64,000 bases of DNA from positions 62,001 to 126,000 of the forward strand of contig NW_026570395.1 of assembly GCF_019649055.1 (NCBI RefSeq). The letters run 5' to 3'. The DNA is from Paramacrobiotus metropolitanus. Taxonomy: Eukaryota > Tardigrada > Eutardigrada > Parachela > Macrobiotidae. A program made the position numbers and the translations under genes. The notes under the pieces were generated by a model that saw nothing but the letters and a program-made list of their open reading frames with translations, ran no database searches and was not told the DNA's origin. Shown here piece after piece: positions 1 to 12,290 of the stretch (positions are counted from its first letter, which is position 1; every line of letters begins with the position of its first letter).

Positions 1-348
1 TTCTACTGTACGATTAAATAGTGTATTCGGAATGAACTTCTTTAACAGATACAATATCATTTTATCTTAGCCGATGCAGAAAATAATTTTATTTTTACGT
101 GTGAACCAACGCGGAAAAATTTTGTGGCGTGTTTTATTATTCGAAGTCGAGTAGCAAAAGCTTTCTGCAGAAGGTGCAATGTAGTGGGAAAAACAACGAA
201 GTTTAAAGGGGATTGGCAATAACGGAGCTAAAAATAATCGCTGTCTACCTTTTGTCGGGTACGGAAATTACATATGTACAAAATAGCTGTGTTACTCTCA
301 ACGCCTCGATTGTTCATCCTCGACGATATAATATCATGTGTTCAACAG

Positions 349-507
349 GTAAAAGGCGCCGGCAGTATGAACTATGTCAACGTAATCGGCATCGGTGACG
401 ACGGCAACCAGTACATCGAATCCCTGTTCTGGGCTGACACCGATGTCTACGTTTTCTTGACAAATGGGGATCTGCTGTCCAAATCCCTCCAGTGTCCAAG
501 CCCGTAA
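349..507 (+). CDS. Last exon of an upstream paralogue of the astacin-like/hemopexin-like family (partial)
   Basis: Only the terminal exon lies in the window. It opens after an acceptor at 341-348 (ttcaacag) in phase 0 and ends at TAA 505-507, giving 52 residues. The pattern is that of the last exon of the other five family members: a hydrophobic NYVNVIGIG strand, a variable middle, then a terminal Cys in LQCPSP. It is closest to the last exon at 29477-29644, which ends LQCSP. This segment is the last blade of the hemopexin-like domain. An AATAAA at 665-670 lies 158 bases after the stop. I see no further exon in bases 1-340, so exon 11 must lie left of the window. The assignment rests on similarity to the downstream genes. 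Confidence 0.7.
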   Translation, partial: VKGAGSMNYVNVIGIGDDGNQYIESLFWADTDVYVFLTNGDLLSKSLQCPSP

Positions 508-664
508 TAATACCGATCTAGACAAACCCGGGGATCCGAACTCCGAATTACGACCCAACAGATGTTTTTAATGGCAGTCACCACCATAACATTCCTGTTA
601 ACGACTGCTGCGTAATTTTCGGTCATCCTGACAGCTGTAAATTTAGATGTTGACAAAATGTTCT

Positions 665-670
665 AATAAA
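665..670 (+). terminator. Probable poly(A) signal of the first, partial gene
   Basis: AATAAA lies 158 bases past the stop at 507. A second AAATAAA occurs near 769. No other gene end is nearby. Confidence 0.45.
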
Positions 671-869
671 CTGGCCAAATTCGGGTACCATACTACGCAG
701 TATTTGTACGTACCATACACGGGCAAAGCCTTATTTGCTGTGCGGATAGTGTCATCGCTTTAATTAGAAAAATAAATGCAAAAATTTATGTATGTAAAAA
801 GTTTTGCCATAACCGGTGCAAAATCGTTGGTATTTATTGTATTTAACATTACTTTGTTGTGCAGTTAAT

Positions 870-1998
870 AGTGAAACGCATACTGAAGTACATTATGTGC
901 TATCAATTTATGTACGATACAGTACATTATGTACTCGTATCTCTTAACGGTTTGTGTTAACGGACTCTAGCGGCGGAAAATTACAGTGCACGTGGATAAT
1001 GTGGTGGATACATATTGTCCTACTCCGGAAACACGGAGTATTCAAATACACACCGGTATTTTGTAAAACCACTGCACTTCCGAGATCTACCATATTGACT
1101 ATGGTATCAGGCTTAGCAGCATATCTCTCGGTCTATCGTACATATGGTAGGGCGGTTTACTTTCTTCGCGATCCAGTACCATCATGTAAATTAAGTTATA
1201 GAGTAGGTAGGTAGTACATCTACACGACAAAATGACATCAGTCCTATAAATTTTGCAAAGTTTATTTGAATTTCGGTATTTTCTATTACTGTATCTGATA
1301 AACTTCTGCTAGGCTGTCGTATAAGTCTGCCAAATTATGGCTGAAATCTGCATTCCTTACTTAAGCATTCATTAATTTCGGCGTTGTACAAGCGTGGCTG
1401 AGCAGGTTTGTTTATCGTTATTATTCGTTGGCTTCAGCATCAGCGCACCACAATACACCCGTGCAGGCCTGCTGCAAACGTACGTATTTGACCCTTCCAA
1501 AAATATAACTTATTACACATGGGAATTACCGGGAACTGTTTATAAAATTATACAGCAATTTTTATTTTCACGTCACGTGCACCAAAAGCCATGGCCCATG
1601 CATCCTGCTGCATAGCCGCTGCTGCTGTAAAAACGCCAACTGCAATAAATCGTCGATCCATGCATAAACCGCCACTGTCTGTTTTGGTCGTTCCCGGCGT
1701 TTTTTAATCCAAGCCAGTTGCCATTAACAATCGCCACTTCGACGTTTTTTACCCATCCAACCCAACGGCATCTTCCGGGTGGCAGCGATTTTTAATTACC
1801 CCAGCATAATTAATAACGGCCCTTCCAGAAAGCTGTTTAATATTCTCCAGCCGGCGGATGATTATTCTGTGCACTACCGGCAAATAAATTCCTTTTCTAA
1901 CGTGTCGCTATATAAGTTTCCTTACCGATCTCTAGCAGGCTGGCTTCTGACAGTGCTGGACATTTATACACCTCGGTGACCTTGACATAGATAAAATC
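870..1998. repeat. Left arm of a large inverted duplication (copy at about 12,291-13,590)
   Basis: Read in reverse complement, this stretch matches 12,291-13,590 almost continuously. Shared landmarks include taacttaatttacatgat, the string reading tgggaattaccgggaactgt here, and gcaggcctg. The arm covers the 5' flank of the gene starting at 2012. Similarity stops a few bases before the ATG, so the duplicate carries the flank but no coding sequence. The right arm contains an extra 190-bp insertion. The outer limits are approximate. This arm has no convincing coding sequence. Confidence 0.75.
1908..1917 (+). promoter_or_regulatory. TATA-like box upstream of the second family gene
   Basis: ctatataagt lies about 100 bases before the ATG at 2012. 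The TATAAAG block shared by the next three genes was not found here, because the inverted-duplication arm occupies that position. This gene may therefore use a different core promoter. Confidence 0.35.
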
Positions 1999-2011
1999 AT
2001 TTATATCCACA

Positions 2012-5000
2012 ATGACAGCCTGTTTTATTGCCGGGATTGTGCTGTTGGGATGTGTGTTCCTTCAAGGTTAAACACAATCATCATTAGTTTTAATTTTGTA
2101 ATGTTATTCTCGTTATACGTTAATAGTCGCATTATAATATTTTCAGAAAACTATTTTTGGTTCTTGTTTTGTTAGTAAACTTGGACAATTTGTTGGTACA
2201 GGTGTGACGGCACGCAGTGCTAACCTCCGCACCGTCAATACCGATTACCACTTCTCCACATGGACGAAAGGAGTGGCGATTCCTTATTGTCTGGATTCGA
2301 CCTTTTGTACGATTTTCTCTCCCATCATAAAATATTACACTGGAACAGCGTAGCTGATTTGTATCACGCCGGTTGTGTTTTTCTACAGTGCAGAACGAGG
2401 TCGATGCGTTCAACAAGGCCCTCGCCAACATTACCGCTACTATCGGCAGCTGTATGACCTGGACCCCCGTAGCCTGCAGTGCCACAACATTTAAGAACCA
2501 CTTCATGCCCTTAACGTAAGTGGCTCTATGTACTTGCACAGCAGTGAGACGGATTCCGGCCTTTAATTTCACCGCACCATAAAATTACCATTATACTGAT
2601 TTTCCGCATTTTATCCTATTAGGGATGGTACGACCCCGTCGTTCGCTTATCCAGGAAAGAATTTAGATCTGGCCAATTACACAAAGTCGGGAGTATACGA
2701 GCAGGTTGTCGGATTACAGCGTTCCGATAGTACAATGTGTTCCACGGATTATCGTTGTATCATGAAATGGTTGGCTGTTACAATGACCTTGCGCATGGAA
2801 CACCAACGCTACGATCGCGACCCGTACATCACCGTAATAACGGCCAACTTGCGCGTTCCGGTAAGACTACATGACTGGTTGTGGCAAAGAATCTGACAAA
2901 ATTTTAAAAGGTTTTATGCCGGCATCGTAGTCAGCGTACACCAAGTATCTCGCAAACGGAGAAGCCTACTGGGGATTGTATCCCGTATACGACTACTGCA
3001 GTATCACGGTAAGGGACATCCTGTTGCTATTTTTCTTGCGGTTGTTTAAACGGCGCAACTCACCGCGTGTGATGTCGCAGCATAATCAAGATACCGACTA
3101 CGCCGTAGCCGGCACCAAAGCCTTCACCGTCTCCCAGGCCCCCTACTGCATCCCCAAGCTGCCGACAATCAGCAAATACGACTGCTATTATCTTACCAAA
3201 AATTATCAATGCCCGTCAGCCGTCTGTGACAGTCTTCGTACGTCCGCTACTCGTATCAACGACATTATTCGCTGTGCTTAAAAAAATACGACATTTATAT
3301 CCAAAATAATTTTATTTAATGTTAATTCAGTTAATTTGATTTAATCTCCTAGTCATGTAATAATGTAATAATAATGCAATAATGTAGGAATGTTTGCGCG
3401 TTTGTAATATTCAGTTTTCTGGTTAACTTTAAATGATTTTTCAGCCGACTGTGCGAGCCAGACCTGCCAGCCGGCGACAACCACTCCCACCACAACACCA
3501 ACAACACCCACAACGCCCACCACGCCCACCACCCCCACGACCCCCACTACCCCCACCACGCCTACCACGCCTACAACGCCCACAACCACGCCCACCAGCA
3601 CCACCACGGGTTCAACGACCACCTCCACGTCCACCACGTCGACCACCACCACGACCACACCTACCACCACAACAACCACCACCACCACCACAACCAGTAC
3701 GATCACAATTTTCGATAATAATATTTTGTAACGATTGAATTTTAATGGACTGGGTATCTCCTTACAGCCGCGCCCGTGTGCATCGACTTTTGCCTGGACA
3801 CGACCAACATTGACGAAGCGTCCAAACTCTATAATGGAAACTACTACATGTTTTCCGGTAACCTATTTTAAGTGCCCGCTTTCTATGAATGCAGCGGGTC
3901 AAGTTAACCTCAAGTTCCGTATTCCAGGAAACTGCATGGTACAAATCGATACCAGCAACAAATTGGTTGGCCGTTCAGTGCAGATCAACACACTCCTTCC
4001 CGGTGTCACCGGACCGGTGAAGTCGGTGTGGACGGATAAGTACGGGACCACGTTCGTTATCACCGGCACGGTACGAGGAGCAGCATTACGGTATAGCCAT
4101 TTTCATTTTCTTTCGCATATGACAGCAGTGTCTATTTTTCTAGGCTCAATATCAATGCCTCGGTACCCCGGTCAACTGCATCACCCTCCCGATTGTGGAC
4201 ACGGCTTTTCCCCGTACGGATTTCTTAGGAACCTTCTTTAGCTTGACCTGTGAGTTCTGAGTCGCGATAACTTGTTCACCGACATTATGTCGACTGGCTC
4301 TTCGTCGACCACATCACCAAGTCGACCGCCTCGGTTAAGAAGATCTGAGAAAACTAAGAAATTTATGACAACACCAAAGTGTTTTTAGGTTTTTTACGAT
4401 TTCGTAGGTTTTTTAAAAAAACTCGAGAAAACCTAAAAAATCCAAGACTGTTTGAACTAACATGAGCTCCATTTTGTGACGGGTCGAAATTGTATCTGTT
4501 GGTCGACGAATTTCCGTCAACGAAATGGCGGGTCACACAGATGTAATCATGCTAGCTAGGAAATGACCATATTCCGTGTTGCAGCGGCCGCCCCGACCAC
4601 TACCTATCAGAACGATGCGCAGAATGCCGTGGTCCCCATCTCCCTTGGTGTTAATTGCCAGTACACCGGCACGTGTGTGGTGGATCCGGCGACATGGAGT
4701 GCCATGTATACTGTAAGCTATTGGCATATTTTTGTTGGAACTGCCCACAACTATGCAAGGACAAAACTATCCTCAATTATACGTAAATGTACTGCTGCTG
4801 CCACCCACCGGAGCGCAGCGTTACGCCAGTACATTTGGTTAACTGAGACGCGTTCCATTAGCATCCTGTTTAGCTACAACGTAAAACTCCAGCCTGGCGA
4901 CGGCAGGCTCTACATGAAGATGGTTCGAATAGCATGGTTTTCACTTTTGTATACCGTTCTTGAGGCACAGCTGAATGACTTTCGTGATCATCCGAGGGTT

Positions 5001-7958
5001 ACTCGGAAAGTAATGATAACTATCGCACGATTTTTTATTGCATCAGCGCTTTCCTCGTATTTTCTCAAAACAATGTCCCTTAATCTCTATACAACGCAAA
5101 CAGCTAAACAGCCACTCATCAAACGTTTTCGAAAAGAAATTAGGCGGTATCTTAGAGATCGGTGTACTGATATTTTCTTCCAGTTATTCATAATTTCAAA
5201 CTTTTTGCCCCGCAACAATTTTTTCAAGCCAGGAAATATTTGGAACAGATAAAGGACTAAGGTAAACTAAGAAAAATAATGTGGAACGATAATTTTACTC
5301 CAGGCCGAGAAAAAAAATAAATCAGGGACGGGGTGCTTATCTGTGGATTTTCGCGATATTGCACCACACGGATGATACCGTGCCAGAAACCATTTTCTTC
5401 TGCGTTATCAGTAAGCAGCTGCAGCACACTCTCGACACCTTTCCTTCCATAATGATTAGACCCTCTGCTATTGCTTCGGGGTCGGAAAAGGATCTTTCTC
5501 GATCAGGGTTTTGACTATGATTACTTTTCGAAAGTGGAAACTCAAAAAATATTCCAAAATTTGAGCACCGTTGTCAAAACGGAGTGCTCGGTGGGAGTTC
5601 GCTGGAACCAACTGGCAACATCAGCAAAGAATGGTCCTTATTAAGGCGACAGAACAGGCAATACAGCATGAAAAATTCTACACTTCTCTCTGCAAATCAA
5701 TTTTTCAAAATAATATCATGAAAACTGGCCAGTAATTAAGGCAACGCTTTCAGTGATCAGTGAAAAATCAGCGCTACCCAGCCATGTTCAGAGCCTTGCT
5801 AGCCGCCAACCTTAGGCGGTATGGCCACGGCCATTGCCCTATGATCTAGTTATGAATGCTACAGTTTTTAAAAAATCAGTGCATAATTTTATGATTATTA
5901 ACTGATACTGATTATCATTACTTTCCGAGTAACCCTCGTAATTATGCAAAAAACTCTATCTCAAAATTTTTAAAATTTTTTCTAATAACACACTGGTTCG
6001 ATCTCTCTAGATTGTGAAATGAATTTGGAAAATTTCAAAGTCCATTATAAATTTTTACTGATGCTACTGAACCTCTGATCCGTTGTGGGTTTGCACAAAC
6101 GTCAGCACAGTTACGTTGTATACTTCTATAAACCCTTTAATACGGCACCCCTCCAACTCTTCTGTACTATATCCCGGCAGCCGGCTAGTTAAAAGTGCAG
6201 TATAGCATCTAGTGTGAATTTTACTCGTACTTATGCTGGAACTTACAGCTTATACTGATTTTAAGTAAAAAGTAGAGCACTTTTACTTAAGTATACTGAT
6301 CATAAGTAAAACTCGAGACTTTTATTTACGCTGCAGCTCAAGTAAAACCCACCGACTTTTACTTATAATGAGTCTATTTTAACTGTTTTACTTAAGCTGA
6401 TCAAAAGTACTCAAGCACCGAAGCAAAACTCAAAAAATTTTATTTTTTAAAAATTTTTTAAAGTTGCTGTCTGCTGCAATAGCACTTTGAAAATTTCTGT
6501 AAAATGCTGTCTTCCCACTGGTAACGTCGCCTTGCGAATGCAAACTCTGTTAGCTAATCGCAAGATAATCTTGCTTGTTACGAATCACAATTTTGTATAT
6601 TCTTTTACTATTGATTTTTTGTGCGGCTGTGCCAGACAACTTTAGTTCTCAAACATAGGATTAGGGAGCCCCTGAGCTCTCCGCGTGGAAAGCCGTGTTC
6701 GTCCGTTTAAAAAATTCAGCTCTCTCCCGGTTTCCCTTCCGTAAACTACCTGAACCGGAGCCGTTTCCCGTTCAGTTCCGGCCCGTCTACGATAGAGTGG
6801 TATACCGGCCCAAGTCCTGGCCCGTTACGTCGATTCCGCTAGATGGCTCATGCAAGCGGAACCTGCTTGTGCAGTCGGTTTCGGCGAGCAAATACGGTCA
6901 AAACTGCTAAACAGCGATCCCCATCCAGTATTAAACCTTTTTTGCCTATTTTAATTTTGTAAAGCTTTCTATTCGGGTCTTCAGATTATCACAAAAAACT
7001 GCCTTTGCCTGCTTACAATTAGGCTGATAATTACGCTTCTTAAATTTTTGCTAAAAGTTAAATTACTTTAGCTGATGACTTTTACTTCAGCCTAAAATTT
7101 CTAGTTATTACTTAAGCTGATTATAAGTAGTCACTAATTTTACTTATGACCGGCTCAAGTCCAAAGCTTCTGCTTTTACTTGCACTTATTATACTTAACA
7201 AGGTAGAATTATAGCTTTCGATCAGCTTAAGTAAAACTACAAGTTAATTACTTCTAATCAGTCAAATATTCACCAATAGCATCTGCCTAGTATAGCTGAA
7301 AATGCAGCGTAGCATCTGTACGTACAGATGCTCCGCCGACCAATAGAAAAATTCGAAAGCAGTTGAATCGAGTGCAGATGATAAACGTGCAGTCGCCAGC
7401 GAGGACGGTTGCTCATGCTGCATTTTCAACTAGCCGGCTGCCGGAATCTGGTACAGAAGTCAAAGGGGTGCCGGAATAAAAGGTTTATCGAAGTATGGCA
7501 TCACAGAGGACGCGTAGCCGTAGCCCGTATGTATCTCGGCCGGTCAGATAAAGTCCTTAATACGAAATCCATTAGCCAACACATTTTCTTTGTGGAGCTC
7601 CTCTAAAGACTGCCTGTCGTTATAGGACTGAATCTATGGCACTACTGAAGTTCACCTAGGTCGTTAAGACCTGAAATAAAACTTATTGTAGTAAATACAT
7701 GTGAGTGCTTTTATTTGACGTCAGAATTATTTGTTCTTGCAGCTTGCTATATCACCCACGTTTGGCATAATGTACGTCATCGGTAAGAGTCCGGCCACGC
7801 CGGGACCGGTGCAGCGGGCCATGATGACCTTAATGCAGGCGGACGTAATAACTCCGGCCAACGCCGGCGCCGGTACCAGCAACAATTTGGCTACGGTCGG
7901 CAATGATGGTGTCCTGCTTAGTACCGTCCTGGGTTGTCCTAATGCGGGGGCAGGATAA
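2012..7958 (+). CDS. Secreted astacin-like pseudopeptidase with Thr/Pro linker and hemopexin-like domain (paralogue 2)
   Basis: Twelve exons: 2012-2066, 2202-2306, 2389-2515, 2623-2860, 2931-3008, 3081-3237, 3445-3696, 3768-3857, 3928-4070, 4144-4249, 4585-4712, 7743-7958. All junctions are GT-AG and keep frame, giving 564 residues. Residues 1-18 are a signal peptide. Exons 2-6 follow the astacin fold: W..G..IPYCLD at the mature N-terminus, MEHQRYDRD where astacins have HEx(S/T)RxDRD, then YDYCSIT at the Met-turn. The HExxHxxGxxH zinc motif reads KWLAVTMTLRM, so all three ligands and the catalytic Glu are lost. Exon 7 is an 84-residue Thr/Pro linker. Exons 8-12 give four hemopexin-like repeats (IDEAS..YYMFSG, VKSVWTDK, VDTAF, WSAMY) framed by Cys near the start and end. 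Intron 11 is 3 kb and holds transposon relics. Peptidase activity is very unlikely, and the ligand is unknown. Confidence 0.8.
3445..3696 (+). repeat. Thr/Pro mucin-like coding repeat (exon 7 of paralogue 2)
   Basis: This exon opens with a Cys pair (DCASQTC), then runs as TTPTTPTT-type repeats, a TSTTTGSTTTSTST core and a poly-Thr tail. Such segments are heavily O-glycosylated in mucin-type proteins (established knowledge). Long open frames on the opposite strand here encode only Val/Gly runs and are shadows. Confidence 0.75.
4786..4913. mobile_element. About 125-bp MITE, diverged copy 1
   Basis: Short inverted-repeat element in intron 11 of the preceding gene. Its right end, aacgtaaaactccagcctgg followed by cgacggcag, matches copies at 51,605-51,728 and 63,047-63,177. 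The left end (actgctgctgccacccaccg) is the degraded complement. It has no coding capacity. Confidence 0.6.
4993..5938. mobile_element. Foldback element bounded by perfect 26-bp inverted repeats
   Basis: Bases 4993-5018 (cgagggttactcggaaagta and six more) are the exact reverse complement of 5913-5938. The 946-bp span lies in intron 11 of paralogue 2 and has no convincing ORF. No target-site duplication was identified, so the true element ends may lie further out. Confidence 0.5.
6121..7495. mobile_element. Degenerate foldback element with about 85-bp inverted arms
   Basis: The arm 6121-6205 matches the complement of 7415-7495 with scattered differences. Both carry ccggcagccggctagtt and a block reading cggcacccct on the top strand at left. 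The interior is rich in agtaaaa/ttttact and cttaag motifs in both orientations. It lies in the enlarged last intron of paralogue 2. No ORF of note is present. Confidence 0.5.
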
Positions 7959-8213
7959 ACTGCACCTTCACAGCCAATACGTCAAAAGCTATAATTTGTC
8001 GCCTTGGGATGGGAAAAACAAGTCTTTTCGACTGTTTGGCTTGATCTACTTTTTTACTACTTGATCATGTTTGCTGGAGTGTTTTCTGCACAGACGTGTC
8101 GCTTTCCTAATGTAAGAAAAGCTGGAGTATAAGGAGCAGTGCTTTAAATTTTCCGATTCTTACATTTCTGGCACCTTTAAAGTGTATTAACAAAACCATT
8201 AAGAAAAGACTGC

Positions 8214-8219
8214 AATAAA
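8214..8219 (+). terminator. Poly(A) signal of paralogue 2
   Basis: AATAAA lies in a block, aagactgcaataaaa, that is conserved downstream of paralogue 3 (18,761-18,766). It lies 256 bases past the stop. Confidence 0.6.
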
Positions 8220-8761
8220 ATTAGATGCCAGACAGAAAGCTAACTGTCATCTGGGGATTGTTATTCAAGCACTTTGGTGAACACCAAAACGGACATTAAG
8301 TTTTAAGGTTAAACTGAAACCCTAGAAATATAGTTGTACGGTAATTATGTAGGATCTCTGGTGTCTGTATAATTATGTAGAACTAATAATTCTCCACCGT
8401 CCTTCTGGATAGATGAACACAGATGTGCCCCCGAAAAGTACGTTCGATATTATCGAAGCGCTTTTACTACCACTCGCACTTTTTCACATTGGGCTTAAGC
8501 CGCATTTCGTGTACATCGCGAAGGCTGGTACTGCAATATAATGGCGCATTTTCTACTTAAAGTGGTTTCAATTTATTATTTAACATAGGCGAATTTAGCT
8601 CGCTTGGGTGGAAGGGGCACATAGAACCAAGAACCCCAAAGACAGCAAAATAACTTACCGCAAAACTTATAAAAAATATTATATAAAGTACGAACAGAAT
8701 CAAAATGGTCGGTACAGCAAGGTGTCAACTGTCAAGTCAAAAATTACATGACAAATGGACG

Positions 8762-9262
8762 TTTTCGCGCGAAGCGCGAAGGGAGCGAACGTGTTAACTG
8801 CAGAAATCGCTAAAAATTCCATAAAAAATAGCTGAAATAACTGAATTGTTTCTACAGCTGAAGTCAAAAACCAAAAAAACAGTGCGATATTTCATGTACA
8901 GAGTTCAGAAAACCAGTGAAATTTCGCGCGAAGCCCGAAGCCGACGGACGTTTTTACACCTGGATTTGCTAGAAATCTGATAAAAAATAGTAAATTATTA
9001 CGAGTTCCTGAAAGAGCTCCCTTTGGAACATGGCTTATAGATAAAAGATTATGATCTATTCCATGATAAATACGCGCAGCGCGCTTCATGGAAAACAGTG
9101 AACAATGCACGGAAATAAATTGACCAAATATTGAGCAATGGTGTTAAGTTACAATCGTTGAAATGCAACCCCGAGGCACTTTCCCGCGAAGCGCGAAGCT
9201 AACAAACGGCTTGGCTACACAAACCGCTAGAAATTCAGTAAAAAATAGCAGTATCTGCAGTT
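8762..9262. repeat. Three dispersed direct repeats of about 80 bp with a CGCGAAGCGCGAAG core
   Basis: Units begin near 8762, 8924 and 9180. Each opens with ttcgcgcgaagcgcgaag or a close variant and ends with a (t/g)aaaaaatag block. Spacing is about 160 and 256 bases. The same core motif occurs inside the hAT-like element at 46,927-46,944. No coding sequence is seen from 8,230 to 9,300. Confidence 0.55.
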
Positions 9263-9299
9263 TTTCCAAAGGCGGTAAAATTTTTCGAGCAATAGTCTC

Positions 9300-10260
9300 T
9301 CTCCCCTTTCCCTTTTTGAATTACCCATTTCCATTCCCCGAGGGACATGTGCCCCCGTGCCCTTTCCTTAAATTCGCCCCTTTCATATTCTTGTTATTAG
9401 CACAAGCCAGTTACATTGAGAAAATTCTGTAACTAAACAGCGCCAATTAAAATAAAAGAATCTCTTCAAAGCTGGCAGTTCCGCCATGCTCCCGAGGAAG
9501 GAAACCGCGTTGCCTCGTTGCATTCCGATCGACAAGCGTTGGCGTCGGGATTCGTGAGAGCGAGGTTCACCATAGTGCTGCTGCAGCCGCTGGCTGATTT
9601 CCTTAATTGGAACTGAACCGACTTTCCCCAGTGGCCGAGCTTCTTATTAATTAATTCTGTAACAGAAGTAGTGCATGAAATCATTTTCGGTGACGAAAAT
9701 CAAAAAGATATATATGTGTCTGTAGATACATACTACCAGTAGGAAAACGCACTAAACTATGCATTTGTCGACCGGAGCGCAGGTACTGCATTAGGGTCCA
9801 AGGTTGAAGCCAGTTCGTACGGTGCTACTGGAGTCACAATTAAGAAAACACGGTTCCTGCAAGAAAATAAGTCAGTAACGTGGCTAGCTAGCTCCTACCA
9901 GCTAGCTCTACATTCCCAAATGGGTATTGGGAATTTATTTTGTCCCAGTGGTAATAAGAACAACATACTGGTATTGCTATACAATGTGCAGCCACGTATG
10001 CATCTGTATACTGTTGCGCTTACATGTAAACAAGTGTTTATGCAGTTGTTGTGACCGTTTGTGATGCTCCCTTTAAAATCTGCGAGTCGCACGAGTGTAG
10101 TAAATGTCATAACTGTATAAATCTCTGGACGGTTATGAACCTATGGTTACTCAGACCGTTTCTCCACAGTCAGACATCCCGCCATTTTGGGTTGAGCAGC
10201 ATTGTTTATCGCGGATTGTTGTCAGCTGTTTGTTCGCTTCGCTTCGCTTCTACAATATTC
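9300..10260. other. Gene-free stretch between paralogue 2 and a retroelement remnant
   Basis: I see no supported gene. A block around 9686-9708 (tgacgaaaatcaaaaaga) recurs near 19,831 and, slightly changed, near 24,574. These sites lie 3' of paralogues 2, 3 and 4, so this flank was part of the tandem duplication unit. Confidence 0.5.
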
Positions 10261-10289
10261 GCTTGAAAGCGAGGCTTGCACCTCCCTTG

Positions 10290-10615
10290 AGACGTGACGT
10301 GCGTAGACACGTGGCGCAGTCGCATGTAAACGCTACCTCCATAAACGCAAGAGTTGCCGAAGAGAGCGAGATTGTATTCTTATTTGGAGGGCCGCTACAT
10401 ATTCGCACCGGTTGCTGTCGAGACACTGGGACCGTGGGTACCGTCCGCTATCGCCGTTGTTAAAGAGCCAGGCAGGAGACTCAGGATCCCATGAATTTAT
10501 GCAACAACGATTATTGCTGGAAGTTTTAAGAGGGAATGTGGCATCTGTCCTTTGGACCGTGGGCGAAACGGATAGATTAAGCAAAATTTTTGTGTTTCTA
10601 TTTCGTGTTGTTTGA
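10290..10615 (+). mobile_element. Decayed C-terminal fragment of a retrotransposon-like ORF (copy 1)
   Basis: Translated fragments in shifting frames match, in order, a conserved invertebrate repeat ORF commonly found after reverse transcriptase domains (recalled family, not searched). They are VAQSHVNATS near 10,310, YIFAPVAVETLGPW near 10,395-10,435, and SHEFMQQ followed by LRGNVASVLWTV near 10,485-10,560. The frame changes at least twice, so this is a dead relic. The second remnant at 24,921-25,485 has the same motifs (SHEFLRQ, KRGNAASVIGTV). Confidence 0.6.
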
Positions 10616-10619
10616 CTTA

Positions 10620-12290
10620 CCGACGATACCACGTAAAAACCGTGTAACTGTTTAGTATAATAATTAAAGTACAATCATTGTAATGAACTATGTATCTTCA
10701 CATACGTAGTTATCTGCGTCTACAAACGTCTGTTTTGTATGCTTACGGCTTACCCTATTTGTTAGCGTAGCGCTGAAGTTGTGTGGTTGAGCGATTCAGT
10801 GTCTGTCATGAGCGTGCAGAGTAAAAATCATTAATGTACTTAGGCAGTATTTTCCGTTGTGGATAACGCAAGATACGTTCGTTTATCAGTGAGAAACCTC
10901 CAGATTTTTTTAGATAAAATCAGTACTTAGAGAAGTAGTTTCTCGTGTGACTACTGGCTGCTGCACGGCTTCGTTGACATCAGTGGAACCCAAAGCGAAG
11001 TACCGGCAGTCGTTGGGAACTGACTGTCCTTTAATATCATGTAAACACTTCTTATTGCCGTCGAAACTTCAGAAACAACTAAATCTTACTGTTAAGTTTT
11101 TTCTCGGCAAATGATTCCGACAATCAGCCCAGTTTGGTAAACGTTTTTGCCACTTTGCAAAATTAATTTAACGATGCCAGTTTCTTTTGTTTTTCAGTTT
11201 AAGTTCTTCTAGTTAAGTATTTTACTTTATTCAAACTATATTACTAAGCAGTTATACTTCGTTTTGTCTCGTATTTCGGTCACTTAAAAGGCTGCGTTTT
11301 CGTATTTCGGCCACCTGGCGTTAAAATTTCCGAACAACACACAACAAAAATGCCAGAAATGAATGGTTTCCATAATAAAAACTTCGTTCAAGAAATTCGA
11401 AGCATAAACAAAAGAAATTTTAATAAAAAAATATCAAACAGAGAAATTGGACCGTATGTAATGTAAAAGAACCGCTCTTCCACGTTTACAAATTTAAGAA
11501 ATTTTATGCTCCAATATTTTTACTTTTGCTTTTATAATTGTAGACAGATGAAAAATAAATCATGAAGAAAGTTATGCGATCAGCAAGTATTCATGTAGCG
11601 CGCCACAAGGGGTGGTGTAAGTGACCGGCGACCAAAATATATTTACTTTATACTGAAACATGTGACAAAACGAAGTATTTCATTTTATAATTTTTTATCG
11701 TTTACAGTCGATCCGGTAGTTTCCTTCTATCCCTGCTTCTCAGGGTCCATATTACAAAATATCTGCTCCGAACCTGTTACTAAAAGTGCCAGTCCCGATA
11801 AAACTACTCTAGTAAGTTCACGGGGTTCTTAACCGTGGCAGCATTACAAGTACGATCGCGTCGTGCTAATTTTTCTTCAAAAGCACACAGCAATTATTAA
11901 TGAGAATATATTCTCACGGACCACTACGTAACTGTAGCTACTGAACCACCAATCAGAAATCAGCTAACCTTTTTGGTGCGAAGATGTCTCAAAGTATACA
12001 GATGACGGTACATCCTCCAAGAGGACTTACTTGTAAGACGATTGATCGAGCGAGCGTATACGTATTAATCAAAAATTGCGAAAATTTTGAATGTGAACTA
12101 TTAAATATTTGATTCTGTTACAGTGCATTCTTTCATCAAAATTTATTATAAATATGATAACAATGTAAATTATAGATCCCCGTAATATGGGACAGGTACT
12201 GATGACGTCATCGGGTCACTTCCGTAAGAGACAGACCGACGGACAGTCAATTTTTTATTTCAGATTTAGAGAACCTTCGCTGAGCTTGAT
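10620..12290. other. Gene-free AT-rich stretch
   Basis: No coding region with splice or motif support was found on either strand. Short ORFs show no family resemblance. Confidence 0.5.

Noticed and set aside
3353-3706. Minus-strand Val/Gly-rich frames opposite the Thr/Pro linkers (also 16,468-16,692 and 22,214-22,561)
   Set aside because: Antisense shadows of ACC/CCC-rich codons, with no splice or start context.
3433-3738. Plus-strand Pro/Arg/Gln-rich frame over the linker of paralogue 2, resembling a proline-rich protein
   Set aside because: Wrong frame relative to the exon 6 phase. The correct frame keeps the Cys pair and Thr repeats seen in every paralogue.
4563-5252. A 229-codon plus-strand frame after exon 11 of paralogue 2
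   Set aside because: It begins with exon 11 in the wrong phase and then runs through the intron, a MITE and a foldback element.
2012-7958. Matrix metalloproteinase identity, suggested by the hemopexin-like C-terminus
   Set aside because: No cysteine switch, no HExGHxxGxxH, and the N-terminal landmarks are those of astacin.
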